A stretch of DNA of 64,000 bases from Brachionus plicatilis (taxonomy: Eukaryota > Rotifera > Eurotatoria > Ploima > Brachionidae). Positions 1 through 12,285 of the stretch are shown piece by piece (within the stretch, counting starts at the first letter, position 1; the number at the start of each line of letters is the position of its first letter). Location of the stretch: the NCBI GenBank assembly GCA_010279815.1, contig QEOQ01000122.1:1129264-1193263 (forward strand). Reading direction: 5' to 3'. The notes below the pieces were generated by a model that was not told where the DNA came from, did not search any database, and saw nothing but the letters and a program-made list of their open reading frames with translations. Made by a program: the position numbers and the translations under genes.

Positions 1-373
1 GAAAAAAAAAAACATATAACCAATTTTATAAAATGATAAAAAACATAAATTTAAAATCCAATTTTTTTTAATAGTTTTAGTTTAATAAAATAGTTTTATT
101 TAAAAAAAAACATGTAATCAATTTAAAATTAAAGATACAAATAGCAAAAATTCAAATCCTTTGCGCAAATAGACGAATTAACTTTTTCACCAAAATTTTC
201 AAGTATTTTTACACATTTTTTATCATTATTAGTTCAAAAATTAAAATAAATTTTTCTAAAAAACTGATAAATTTTTCAAATTGGAAAATTTTAAATATTT
301 CTTTAAACCATTCTTGAATTAGATTTAATCAAAATTTTGTCTCATTTCAAAATTAATTTAGTTTTTTTAACAG

Positions 374-411
374 GGTATAAATAGCCTGGTATCAAAGAAA
401 TTATTCAGTCA
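374..411 (+). promoter_or_regulatory. TATA/initiator-like core promoter
   Basis: A TATAAATA box at 376-383 is followed about 30 bases later by TTCAGTC, which resembles an animal initiator. No clear gene follows; the next recognisable sequence is the broken Tc1 fragment. It may be a chance match or the promoter of a decayed element. Confidence 0.25.
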
Positions 412-564
412 GATTTACAATTTAAATAAAAAATTTATTTTAGAAAATTTCGAAACATAAAGTAAACAAAAAACAGTTCAAAGTAAAAAAAATAGTAAGA
501 ATCATTGTTATTAACTCTGCCCACATGGCCGGTCCCAAGTCCGGATGAAAAAATGAGAGGGGAA

Positions 565-905
565 GGACTAACAGTGTGACTTGACAGATAAACACACGAG
601 AAAAAGTTTATTATTACATAACAACTTAATCCCATCGGCACAGCTTTTAATCGATGATGACCAAGAGTGGACTTTCCGACAGGACGGCGAATCTGCACAT
701 ACTGCCAACTCGGTTAAAAAAATTTGGTTTAGAGAGCATAATTTTACAATTCTTCCATGGAGTCCAAGATCACCTGATCTCAATCCAATTGAAAATTTAT
801 AGGCATATATTGAACAAAAATTCCTCAATTAAAGGATATCTGCAGGGGACCATTTAAAGCAAATGCTCCATGAAGAATCGTTGAAAATTCCGACGGAAAT
901 CTGTA
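565..905 (+). pseudogene. Tc1-family transposase, C-terminal fragment, decayed
   Basis: The translated fragment from about 595 to 795 reads as the end of a Tc1/mariner DDE transposase. It contains WTFRQDGESAHTA (the second catalytic Asp region) and SPRSPDLNPIENL (the PDLNPIE block with the third acidic residue). The tryptophan codon expected right after PIENL is a TAG stop near 801, and a further stop follows about nine codons later. A weak continuation around 860-905 includes PTEIC, typical of the Tc1 tail. The N-terminal DNA-binding region is missing and no terminal repeat was recognised. Neighbouring DNA is featureless and AT-rich. It is a dead remnant. Confidence 0.8.
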
Positions 906-3900
906 AAAATTAATATAATCTGTTTAAGACATTCTCTTTTCACTTGTTTTTGTAATTTTTTTTTGAAGAAATTTAACTACAACACCAAATTAATATAAAT
1001 TATAAAAACATTTTTGTTATTTTCATTTTTAAAATATATTTTTTTCAATAAAGTACTAAGCTTAAACGGGAGCTGAAATAAAGCAGTTATCTTCCAAGCA
1101 GTCATCTTAAAATCCCACTTTATTGGCCAATATATTGACCAGACATAATTCGAATAATTAATGGTAAAAATATTTAAGCTTGTTAATCTTTTTTTTTAGT
1201 CCTTATTTAGAAATTAACGAAAAAAAATAAAAATTTAGAAAAATAACAAATTTTTTACGTTAAGAATTATTGGTTTCGGATAAATAGGTTAAAAAAGTTA
1301 TTTCACTGTTTTTTTTTACCAGGTTTGTCAAATAATTAATCCAATTTTTTCTCAAATAAAATTTAAATTAAAAACTAATTTTTTATAAAAGAGTAAAGCT
1401 TAAATAAGTGACAAATTTAATCCAAATTTGATACAATTGACTAACTTTCTTTGTTCTATATATAAAACTATATAATGTTATTTAAATAAATTTAATTATT
1501 CTATAAGGTAAATGGGGTAATAATATATAATTTTTGAATAAACTTTTAAATATCTCGACTTTGAATCAATATTATTAAATAAATTTTTTTGAAAATTACT
1601 TTTTTTAGCTTTTTCTTTATTTAAAAAAGGGAGGTAAATAAGTGGAAATAATTTTTATCATTTTTGATTTATATAAATGATGGAAATCGGTTAAAAAAAC
1701 ATCATAAAAACTTAATCTTTAAAAGTTGCCACTACAACACATTTAATCTTTAACTCATTTTACCATCTACATGAATACATTAAAAATTTTTAAATTTAAA
1801 GAAAATGATAAAACCAGAAGCAGAACTTAATTATTTCAAGGCATCTCAATTGATACACATGTAATGACGGCTGCTAATTTCGATCTTTTTTTTTAATTAT
1901 TAAAAACTATCAATACAATTCTTAATAAAAGATAATTTAGTTACAACATGTAAAAAGGCCATTTTATATATATTTTTTTAAATTGCATATAAATAATATA
2001 AATGCTAAGTTATAAACGCGTTATTAAAAATTCAAAGAAACAGAACTTTAAAGTGGTATTTAAAATTTAAAATCAAACAAATAAAAAAGTTGATTCTCTA
2101 TTCTAATTTAATAATTAATTCAAAAAAAATAATATTTAAAAGATTAATAGTTTGTTTGATAGCAATTAAAATATTTTAAGTACGCATTTAGTTCAATAAA
2201 AATTATTCTTAGTTTTAGAATATTTAATAAATATTATTTTGACTTAATTTGATATAATATTGAGTAAAATTTAAAATTTTATTTGATAAATTTTTTGAGG
2301 TTAAGTAAATTTTATTTTTTGTAGGCATGTTACGGTATATAACCGACTCTCCATAGTTTTGTTTATATTGATTTTAAACAGTAGATTAATATTTATGGAT
2401 AACATAAATATTTAGAAGCAATGATTTTAGATCCGCTATCAAACAACAGTTTATAACGGTTATTGCAACAGTCAATTAATAATAGTATAGTAAACATTTA
2501 TTTTATTGTGGAATGATTGAGCTTTACTTCCTAGTTTTTATTTATATTCATTCTTAATCTAGCATTAAGAACTTCACTATAAATTGTAGTTACTTATTCT
2601 TTATTTTTAGTTTTATATATTCACTCTTATTTATAAATAAAATATTTTAAAACGAATTCGTTATCTTTTACTACGCCTAAAGTAGTGGCCAGACTTTAAG
2701 TGTAACAGGCATGATTATTTGGAGAATTTTCAAATACGGTAAAAATGTAGGTTAAATTGAAATTTAACTTAACACATTAGTTTGAATTTTAATAATTAAG
2801 CTAAATTTTTTTTTATTCAAGAATAAATTGAAGCTATTTTCTTTTTTTTCAATTTTTATTTTTGAAATATTTGAAAGAATATCCTTAATTTTTTAAAATT
2901 TTGCTTTTTTTTGGCAATGGGAAATTTCTGCACAAAAAATTAAAGCACTATTAATTTTTTTCAAAAAATGATCCTGTAAATTGTAAAATATTTTTCAAAT
3001 TTTTTACAAGCGAATCTTAGCTCTGAAAAAACTTTTTTGATGGTTTGCACTTTACAGAGTTTTTGCAGAGTTAAGAATTCATTTAAAAAATTTTTTGTCC
3101 ATTTGAAATAGTAAAAAATTTACTAAGGTGAAATGTGTGAGCAAAGTAAAAGACCACCAACATTATTCCTGTAAAATGTTGTATTAATTAAAACACTGAT
3201 CTGTTAAAAGTCTTCATTCTTAAAAATTTTATTTTATTTGTTTTAATTTTATCTGATACATATTATCAATATATTGTGAAATTCAAAAAAAAAAATTGAG
3301 CAAAAAGCCTTCCTTTTTTTATAAATTAGTACTTAAGATTTTAAAATATTTTTAAAAAAATACTGCAACATTGTGTAACATATTTTTTTGCACCTTTTTT
3401 ACCTAAAATAGTTTTTCTCAAGTTAAAATAAGACTAAAATAAAACATCAACAAGATTTAAATTGATTATTGTTTTGATTTACTAAATTAAAATCAAAAAT
3501 TTAATGTTGTAGAATTTTTTTAAATATATTTTATAATCTCAACTATTAATTTATCAAAAAAGGAAGAATTTTTGTTCAATTTTTTTTGGATATCACAATA
3601 CCTTTTTTCAAAATAAACCAGGAAAAAGAAAGATTTATTTATTGATTTGTTTGTTTTGAACATGTTTTGTAAAATAACTCCGGTTTAACCAAACATTTAA
3701 TTCTACAAAATCACTGCAAATTATTTACGTTTTAATTCTCAATACTTTTAAATTGTGTCAGATTGCGAGGAATTCTTTTTTATGTATTAAGTTTAAGGGA
3801 AATAAATATAAAAAATTTGATTGTGATATGAAAATCCATTAGATAACAAAATTTTAAATCTGAACATTTTAAAAATAATTTCTTTTCAAATTTTTATAGA

Positions 3901-4790
3901 TTTTAATTGATTTTGTTTTAAATTAGTAATCCAATTTTTTTTTCTTTAAAATTTATCTACTTAAAATTTTAATGTAACTTTTTTACCTTGTTAAATCTTG
4001 CGGCATTTAGGCCCCAAATTTGAAATTTATTTATAGGTCTTTTGTGGAGTTTTTCTTTTAATTAACTTAGTTTAAAAAATTCTTGAATATTAATCTTCGC
4101 ATCTAAAAAAATGTTATTTTTATATTCTTTTTAAATCGGTCTATCAGCGAAAATATTCTACATTTTTTAACTTTATTTTTTTTTGTTTTCTTAGTCTTTT
4201 TACTTACTAAAATATAATTTCATAATACACAAGTTATAAAGTTACATAATTTATTTAAAATTTACGCCAACAAAGACAAAAAGTGAATTTTATTAAATAC
4301 TAAATATGAAATCTTTAATTAATCATGTTAGAAAAAAAAGAGATTTAAGAATTAAAAAAACAAATTGAATTTTTTAAAGAAGACCTCAAACTGGTGTGTA
4401 TGAAAATAACTTTCAACAAGAAAAAAAAAACTAAATCTATATTAAAAATTTTCCAACATTTTGTTTATTTACAAAAAAATATTTAAAAAAAACTAAATGC
4501 AAAATTTAGTTGCTAGGAATCTAAAAATGCTTAAATGTTATCAATATTTAATCAAAACCAAATTCCATTAGGATTTAACAAATGAAAGTGAAAAAATTAT
4601 CGTTTATAAAAAATACTAATTAATTTTTTAATTTAATTTTGAAAATATCACTTAATTAATAAATTATTTCTTTTCTTGAAAATTTGAAACATGCAAATAC
4701 TTAAAAATTTGAGTAGTCTTTTATTTTCATGTTAATTGAATGCGAATTATTTTAATTATTTGATTACATTTTTTAAAAGATTTTTTAAAT
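906..4790. other. AT-rich intergenic DNA, nothing recognised
   Basis: Long A and T runs with stops in all frames. No coding stretch, tRNA-like fold or clear inverted repeat was recognised by eye. Confidence 0.6.
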
Positions 4791-5543
4791 ATGAAGAGGA
4801 ATAATGAAGATTCTGGTGCGATTTGCCCTAAAAAAACAAAAAAAAATGACCACGAAACAGAAATTGATCCTTCAGATATAAGACCAGATTCAATGCATCG
4901 TTTAAAATGTGATTTTTTTGACAAAGAATGTCTAGACTTGTGTAAACATTTAATTGGAAAATATTTAGTCAGAAAAACTAAGGAAGTACAAAATTGTTTA
5001 GTAGGAAGAATAGTGGAGGTCGAAGCCTATACGGGTCCTGATGACCCTGCCTCGCATTCATTCAAGAAACAAACTGACCGAAACAAAGCCATGTTTATGA
5101 AGCCCGGAACAGCTTATGTTTACAACATTTATGGCTGTTATTGTTGTATGAACATTTCAAGTAGAGAACCCGGTGCGGCAGTTCTAATCAGAGCTTTGGA
5201 GCCGGTACATGGCCACGATCAGATGAGCAAAAACAAAAATTTGGTATCTAAGGGAAAGAAAAAGACTTGCAGTGACAAAAATTTAACAAATGGCCCTTCA
5301 AAGCTGTGCATGTGTTTGAACATAACCAAAAATCTTTTTAACCAAGTTGATCTAGCTGAGAGTGAAGACTTGTGGCTTCAGGATAGAATAGGCTTGGAAA
5401 AGTCAAATATTAAAATTGTGTCTGCCAAACGAATTGGAATAGATTACGCTGGTAAAGACGCTGTCAACAAACTATGGAGATTCTACATCAAAGACAACAA
5501 GCATGTCAGTATTTTATCCAAAGAATCAGTAGAGCTAGATTAA
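4791..5543 (+). CDS. MPG: DNA-3-methyladenine glycosylase (AAG/MPG family)
   Basis: Monofunctional base-excision repair glycosylase of the AAG family, which flips alkylated or deaminated purines out of DNA and cuts the N-glycosidic bond; expected in the nucleus. The 250-residue product is intronless. It matches the vertebrate enzyme through LIGKYLVRK (54-62), VEVEAYTGPDDPASHS (75-90), MFMKPGTAYVYNIYG (101-115), MNISS (120-124) and NGPSKLC (167-173). By alignment to the human enzyme, Glu78 is the catalytic general base, and Tyr80 and His89 are the pocket residues equivalent to Tyr127 and His136. A basic KKTKK near residue 14 could be a nuclear signal. The ATG at 4791 gives the short variable N-terminus usual for the family. 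A poly(A) signal follows at 5608. CFAP20 is convergent downstream. Confidence 0.95.
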   Translation: MKRNNEDSGAICPKKTKKNDHETEIDPSDIRPDSMHRLKCDFFDKECLDLCKHLIGKYLVRKTKEVQNCLVGRIVEVEAYTGPDDPASHSFKKQTDRNKAMFMKPGTAYVYNIYGCYCCMNISSREPGAAVLIRALEPVHGHDQMSKNKNLVSKGKKKTCSDKNLTNGPSKLCMCLNITKNLFNQVDLAESEDLWLQDRIGLEKSNIKIVSAKRIGIDYAGKDAVNKLWRFYIKDNKHVSILSKESVELD

Positions 5544-5607
5544 AAATTTTTTTAATTTTTACTCATTTTAGTTCTACTATATTATTTACTTTTTCTAAAT
5601 ATTATTA

Positions 5608-5613
5608 AATAAA
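5608..5613 (+). promoter_or_regulatory. Poly(A) signal of MPG
   Basis: AATAAA lies 65 bases after the MPG stop codon and is followed by a T-rich run including a poly-T tract at about 5645-5665. Confidence 0.5.
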
Positions 5614-5818
5614 CAAAGAGTATTTACCTTAATATTGGGTATTGTTTTTTTTTTTTTTTTTTTTTAAGGAATGAACATAAAAAGTGTGTAAACTTGGCTT
5701 ATTTTAGTTTACGATTGAATTTCTACTACAATTATTTATTTAATTAATAACTTTATTTTATTGAAAAAAAAATTTTAATAGCTTAATAATTGATTAGAAA
5801 AATGTTCATCATTGGTGT

Positions 5819-6446
5819 CTATTTCTTTTGAACAGGTAGATACAATTTAAACTCTGGTGGCAGCTCGTCCTCTGAGTACAAACGATCTGAGAAGTACACA
5901 CGACGGATTCTACAGTTGGCATGGATCTAAATTGGAAAGAAAAAATTGAGCAAAGGTGTCCAACAAAACAACAGCACTTACTTGAACTCGTAGGGTCTCA
6001 ATGTAGTTGGTGCCGTAGGCACGTCGAGTAAAATCAGACAAATTGAATTGAATTTGATTCCATCCATCGTCAAGTCTCATGGGCATAGTACAAATAAACG
6101 GCTTCACTCTCGTGGTACTCTGGTAGTTGCTGGCTCGGAATCGACGACGAACATTTTTATCGTCCAACACTTGTACTTCAAATGTAAAATATTTTTTAAG
6201 GTTTTTTATGATCATAACTAAAAACGGTAGTTTGATTCCGAGCGTTTTCTTAGGATCAGCAGGACAAGTGATGTATGTAGTGCTCACATTTGTGCCAACT
6301 ATTTCCAATACCAGTGACTGAATGTCATTGTCAGTGATGCGTTTTATGTGGCCGTTGCGCACTTTTTTATCCCATATTTGTAGCGGCTTGGAACCGATAC
6401 TGTACAAAATGGACAAAAAACCCGATTGAAATGTGTTTTTAAACAT
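5819..6446 (-). CDS. CFAP20: Cilia- and flagella-associated protein 20
   Basis: CFAP20 (BUG22/GTL3) is a highly conserved axonemal protein of the inner junction of doublet microtubules. Two exons are read on the minus strand: 6446-5982 and 5926-5819, joined in phase 0 by a 55-base intron with GTAAG and TTTAG ends. Together they give 190 residues, against about 193 in humans. The start [18 protein letters not shown], the middle TYITCPADP and [17 protein letters not shown], and the second exon [20 protein letters not shown] are family hallmarks. An open frame runs 24 codons further upstream, but the ATG at 6446 gives the conserved N-terminus exactly. An RFX X-box lies 269 bases upstream of the ATG. 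The gene converges on MPG, with 275 bases between stop codons. Confidence 0.97.
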
Positions 6447-6714
6447 GATGCCAAAAATCCAATCTAGCCTTATTCTTTGCAGTCGAGGCTTATCTAAATT
6501 CAAAAAATAAATGAACAAAAATAAATGAAATATTCCTAATAATGATGATCATTATTTTAATTAATTAGTAGAACTATATTTGTTTATTGGCAAATGGTTA
6601 CCAATGTTACAATTTTTATGTTATTTTGTGCTCATTTTGCTTTTAATAATAATAATTTGAAATTTTTGAATTTTTCCTTTGCTCTATACTATTAAATAAT
6701 TATTACAAATGTTG

Positions 6715-6728
6715 GTTGCCTAGGCAAC
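6715..6728. promoter_or_regulatory. Palindromic X-box (RFX site) upstream of CFAP20
   Basis: GTTGCCTAGGCAAC is a perfect palindrome matching the RFX X-box consensus of two GTTGCC half-sites with a 2-base spacer. A further GTTGC half-site follows directly (6730-6734). RFX factors drive ciliary genes across animals, and the site sits 269 bases before the CFAP20 start codon. Confidence 0.75.
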
Positions 6729-6734
6729 GTTGCT

Positions 6735-8126
6735 ACCCTTATGTTGTTATGGAGTTTTTGTCCCATATATTTTTTTCATTAGTTATTATAAAATTAAATT
6801 AGAAATCCTCTACTTGTGAAGAACTAATAAATTTTAGTCAGCTGACTTAAATGTTTGCGCATAAATAGCTAATATTTTAGAATCTAAAATTTTGTCATCA
6901 TCCAAAATGGGCTGTGACGAACCCTTGATAAAAAACTCTTAATTGTATTTAATGATTTTTGAAATTTTTTCTTAATTTTTTTCGATTAGGAGTCCTAGTC
7001 AAGTTGAAGTTGTTGTATAATATACTAATTTTCGTATCTAAGTAAAATTTCAACTTTGATGGATTAATATCGTAAAATTTATCGAAAAGAAAGAAAAAAG
7101 ATTTTTTTTTTATACTAAACCAAGAAATATGTAAAATACTTTGAGTTTGTGTATCCTTCAACTATTTTGATTTGAAAATAGAAATAGAAAAAAAAACTCA
7201 AAATATTAAAAATTGGTAACGTATGGCAACCGTCATTTTTGTGTCGACCTCAAATGGATTTTTAATCTAAGACAAAAAAAAATACTTTGAAAGTATTTAA
7301 ATTTTGGCATTAAGGCGCGGTACGATCATCAGCTAACTACTGCACATGTAGTGATTAAGTTTTTATATAAGAATCCTTTCAAAAATTGTATTCAAGGAAT
7401 AAAATTTAAAATAATATTTTTTAATTGAAGCCATATAAATTAAAATTATTTTACTTTAAGTTTAAAAAATAAATAAGGATATCAATTAAATAAATATAGA
7501 TTTTTTTCTTTAATGCAAAAAAATTTTCAAATTTACAATTTTAAGTTCATTCTAAGGATTAAAATTTAAAGTTTTAACACCCCACTCTTGTTAAATTAAA
7601 TTCGATTCTTCAGGATTTTTTATACTTTATTTATAATTAAAAAATATTTGTTTTACATTTCATTTTTAATTAATTAAAAAATTTGGTTTTTGATTAAAAA
7701 AAGTAATCTTTTCTAAGAATTAATTTTTCCAAAAAATAAAAAGCAAAGTTTAGAGTCAAACACGCAAAAAAATTGGCTTTCTTTTTATTTCTAGTGGAAG
7801 AATTTAACACAGTTAAAATTTTTTCTTTATAAATAAAAAAAAATAAATAACAAATGTTTATGATATTGAATACATTTGAAAAAAAAACAGGATTTCATTT
7901 AAGGTGTTGATTTGAATCAATTTTCGTTTGATTTCATGATATGGAAAAATTAGAAAAATTAGAAAAATTTTCAAAATATAGATTTTGGGAAATTTTTAAA
8001 AGAAATTGAATTTTGGATGTCAAGTTTATTGAATTGCATTTCATTTGAAATTTTATCAAAATACCGTAAACCTTTTACTTCAACTCTTAGAAATAAGTCG
8101 AACTTCAAATTCTTTTTTTTTAGTTA
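6735..8126. other. AT-rich intergenic DNA
   Basis: The first few hundred bases are somewhat less AT-rich and may be CFAP20 promoter sequence. No gene was recognised. Confidence 0.4.
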
Positions 8127-8423
8127 TTACCATCAAAACCATGTCATAAAAAAAATTTGTTTTTACTCAAGTAAAAGCAACTAAAATTAAGCTTATCTTT
8201 CAATAATAATGTCCAATTATTGCCCTAATTCTAACCAAAAATTAGATTTTTAAAATTAATTTAAAATTAGAAAAAAGCTAATTTTTTAATTTTTCTAGAA
8301 TTAAGTTTAATTTTTAGCAAAAATTAAGCCGTGAATTGGACATTATTAATTGAAGATAAACTTTAATTTAAGTTTATTTATAAACTAAAATAAAAATTTG
8401 TTATAACATGGTTTCGATGGTAA
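8127..8423. mobile_element. Fold-back MITE, Tc1/mariner-like
   Basis: Two inverted arms of about 95 bases (8127-8222 and 8334-8423) begin TTACCATCAAAACCATG and TTACCATCGAAACCATG on opposite strands. TA dinucleotides flank both ends, the target duplication expected for Tc1/mariner elements. There is no coding sequence. Confidence 0.65.
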
Positions 8424-10729
8424 TAAATTAAATAAAAGAAATTAATTTTAAGTTCGCCTTGTTTATACTAAATGTAGCAATAGTAATTTTTATCTTCAGA
8501 AAGCAATTACTCTAAATTTTAAATCGAATTTTATTTTTACTCAAAAATCTAAAATTATTTTTTCGCATTCTAATTTGTTTCGTGAAGTTCAGTACAAAAT
8601 TATAAAAAATTGAATTTTTTTCTTCAAGTTTAAAATTAATTCCGTGAATGAAGCATGGTATTCAAAGTTGCATCAACTGTCAAAGTCTACTAATGACATA
8701 AAAAATCTCTGCAAATTGAGATCTAATTTCTACTAATTTTGCAGTCCTCTTTTTAATATTTTGTTATGAATTTCACAAAACCTTCTAATTTAAGTTTTTC
8801 CTTAATTTCTAATGTTTATATATGTTAAAGCTTAATTACAAATAAGAGATATTTTATCAAATAAAATAATAACTCTAAATTTTAATTTTGTAACTAAAGA
8901 TTAGTTTTTGAATCAACAGAAACTCTCATAGGAATGAAATTAAAAAAAATCAATTGCTTTATATAACATTTAACAAAATACAAGTATATATTTATTGAAA
9001 ATTTTTAAAAATTTGGTACTTGTCAATTTTGGGATCTTTTATGTGAACAAAAAAAAATATTTAATTAAATAAAAATTAGTTAAAAACTGACTCAGTAGAG
9101 AATAACAAAAACTTATAATTAAGCTTAAGTTAAAATTTTTAATATAAAAAAATTCAAAAATATTAAATCTAATTATGAATTAATTGATTTATTAGGATTA
9201 GATTTTTATTCATCCAAATTAATTAATTTAAATAATTATTAATTTTATTAACATTTTATCATGTTTTTTAAATTTTACTAAGAATCTTGTCGACTAAAAT
9301 GTAACTTTTTGATAGGAACATAAGCAACGGATGGAGAATTGTTTCGTGAGGGCAATATATGAAATAAATAGAAAGAAATAAGAAAAAAAAATTTTTAATC
9401 AAACTCTTTTATTTTAACAAAAATCAAAACTCTTTCCTAGACTTTGACATTTGGTTTAGTGCAATTTATTATGATCGCTAGCATAAGCAAAAAAAGAAAA
9501 AACTTTTTAAAAAATGAAACTTCACCAATTTTTAAATCAATTTTTTACGATAAAAAAAAGACCGCAGATCAAGAAAGTAACAAAGTGTTTTTTGATAACA
9601 AATTTCATTTAAAAATAAGTCGGTTAAATTAGAGGTATTTATTGATTTGTTTAATTGTGACGAGCTTAAGCTCCTTCAGATTTAAAAAAAATTCAAAAAT
9701 TAAAAAAATAATAATTATAAAAATTTCAAATTTAAACATTTGTAGTATGCAGATTTAATTAAAAGTATCAAATTAAAGTCCAAATCATTAAAAATAATTA
9801 AGCTTCTAAGAAAAATTAAGCTATTTATAAAAAAATATATTTAAAAAAAATTAAGCTTTTAAGTCCAAGTCCATACTTCAGATCATGTTAAGCAATGAAA
9901 AATGACTGGAAAAAAAGCTTTGACAGTAGTTAGAATTAGGCGGAATAATTACCCAAATTATATTTTCCTAGAATATTTACTCTTCATAAATGGAAAAACA
10001 GGAAAATTCATTTGATTAATTTGTAAAACTGGAAAAAAATTGACTTTAAGATATCCGAACTTCGAGTCATCAAGATTAGCACAATTTAATATTTTAAAAT
10101 ACTTTAAGAATTTCACTGCTCATGATATTCATCTTGAAAAAACAAATTGAAAAGATTTTGGCTTGGACTTTTGAAAAAAAAAGTCTTGACTTGACTTGAG
10201 ACTTCTAAACAACTCTGGTAATTTGTGACTCTTTTACTTTAATTTTTTATATTTTATTTTTTGCAAATTGTATGACCACACTGGAAGAAATTGAGGTACA
10301 GAACAATGTACAAAAATCATGAAAAAAAACTGAAATATACTAAATTTGTATTTTTATTTTATTTTTTTTTAATTTTAATTTAGCTTGAAATTTAAATAAA
10401 TTTTTATTGATTTTTAAAAATTTCCATTTTTGAAAAAAGGCCAATTAGAAAATGTAGGAAATTTGATACTTTATTGATTGAAAACATTGTACTACTTTAG
10501 TTTTCAAATGAATACCGTAAATAATTTCAAAAAAATAGACTTGTTTATTTTATTTTTCTAATATTTATTATAAAAATAAAATAGAATTAGAATTTTTTAG
10601 AAAAAATAAAAGCTAAAAATATAAGGAAAAAAGAAGAAATTGTAGATTTTGTGTGTTTGTTTAGGCGATTACGGGCTCAAGCATTAGGATTTCAATTTTT
10701 TCATTTTAATTGATATTAAAAATCTTTTA
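8424..10729. other. AT-rich intergenic DNA
   Basis: No gene seen. The segment around 9635-9690 contains CGAGCTTAAGCTCCTTCAG, resembling the dispersed repeat 3' end at 25.3 kb. A diverged hAT MITE end (AAACAACTCTG) closes at 10217. Confidence 0.4.
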
Positions 10730-11345
10730 TTAATATTTTTATAATAGAATAAAAAATAATTTTTTCAATTTTGCATAAAAAAATTAAAAGTTTATTTAAA
10801 ATATTGTAGAGTAAAAGGCAATTATTCTAATAAATTTTTTAAACTCTTTACAAAAAAAAATTTAAGTTTAATAGAATAAAATTTAAAATTTAAAAACAAA
10901 ATCCTAACTGTAAACCCAAAAAAATTCATCCCTTCGTTTCTCGATTATCATTTTGGATTTAGGGTAAGGATTAGGATTTTAAATTTTAAATTTAATTAAA
11001 CTTAAATTTTTATTTAGTTAAAAGCAGACTTGCGTAAAAGTCAGAAAAAAAAGTCATTTCAAAGACTTTAAAATAAAAATGGCCGCCTTAATAACTAGAT
11101 GGAACGGCAAAAATTTATGTGGCCTGCTTAATAACTAAATAGAACAGCAAAAGGCTTATTTTTAAAGAATAATTTTTCAAAGGTTTAATAAGTCAAAGGA
11201 CTTGACTTGATTGAATTTACTTTGACTTTATGACTTTTAAACAACTCTGGTTAAAAGTTTAAAAAATTTATTAGAATAATTGTTTTTTCACTCTACGATA
11301 ATTTAAACAAAATATAATAGTTTAAGTTTAAAAAAATAAAATATA
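10730..11345. repeat. Fold-back element interrupted by a MITE
   Basis: The left arm (about 10730-10916) is the inverted copy of a right arm that starts near 10960 and continues past a 225-bp insert to about 11345. Shared blocks include TTTATTAGAATAATTG and TAAATTTTAAATTT. GTAAACCCAAAAAAA followed by TCATCCC occurs as a direct repeat at about 10911 and 11350. A GC-rich hairpin, GAGGCTGCGCGCCTC, lies just outside at about 11383-11397. Confidence 0.55.
11025..11249. mobile_element. Short hAT-like MITE with 8-bp target duplication
   Basis: The 225-bp insert has ends CAGACTTGCGTAAAAGTC and, inverted, CAGAGTTGTTTAAAAGTC. An exact duplication GTTAAAAG flanks it at 11017-11024 and 11250-11257. Removing it restores a continuous arm of the surrounding fold-back element. 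Related ends occur near 10217, 48049 and 55660. Confidence 0.8.
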
Positions 11346-11537
11346 TATGTAAACCCAAAAAAACTCATCCCTAAACCGAGGCTGCGCGCCTCGAGCTAAA
11401 GACGTCTGCCAATCTATGGTTAATTTTAAGCTTGACTCTGAATTTTACTAATTCATACAATATTTATAATTATATTTCTTTAATTAAGTTTAATGTTTAA
11501 TATATTTAGAAAGTAACTAATACTATTTAAAAAATTT

Positions 11538-12285
11538 TGGGAATATTATTTCAGCACAATCAATTTCTGATTAGCACAATGAAAAAAACATTCAACACAA
11601 TTCGATTTCTTCTCAGCACAAAATATCATATTTAAAAAAAAAAAACATTTAACACAAAAAAATTGTGTTTGAAAATAATTTTTAAAAGAAATTTTTTTCA
11701 ACACAAAATTTTTACAATAAAATTAATTTTTTTTTAATTTTAAATTTTAATTTTATAATTGGAAGTTAGGTAAATAAAGTAAATTTCGAAGCTTAAAGAA
11801 AAGAAATTAAAAAAAAATTAGTCTCTAGAAAACCATTTTTCCGCATTTTTTGATCCACCTCTTTTAGGTTTATTGACAAATTGGTCCTTTTTTTTAAACA
11901 GTTCTTTTAATTCCAATAAATGTTTGCACAATATCCTAATTTAGTGAAAAATTTGCAAGAATATTTCTAACTATTAAGCTCAACTTTAAAACAGTTCTTG
12001 AATAAATTTTTTTAAAATTTTTCCAACAAGCCATTTTTTTAACCAGTTTAATGTTACACTTTGAAGCCTTTGAAAAATTTGAAGCTAATTAAAAAGCATT
12101 TTTGTGTTTAATGTTTTTTTTCCAAAATAATTTTCTGTGTTGAATGCATTTATTTCATTTTTAATTTTTGTGCTAAAAGTATTTTTTTCAAATTTTAATT
12201 TTTGTGTTGAGAAGAAATCATTTTGTGCTGAGCGTTTTGAAATTGTGTTGAATGGTTATTTTTTTGTGTTGAAAAGGGAGACCCG
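11538..12285. mobile_element. DNA element with arrays of CACAA subterminal motifs
   Basis: The left side (11551-11710) carries repeated CAGCACAA/CAACACAA motifs; the right side (12095-12270) carries the same motifs inverted (TTGTGTTGA/TTGTGCTGA). The spacing of motifs in the two arms matches, including TTTCTTCTCAGCACAAAA against its partner. A flanking AAAAATTT occurs at 11530-11537 and 12286-12293; in such AT-rich DNA this 8-bp match is only suggestive. No coding sequence lies between the arms. Confidence 0.65.
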
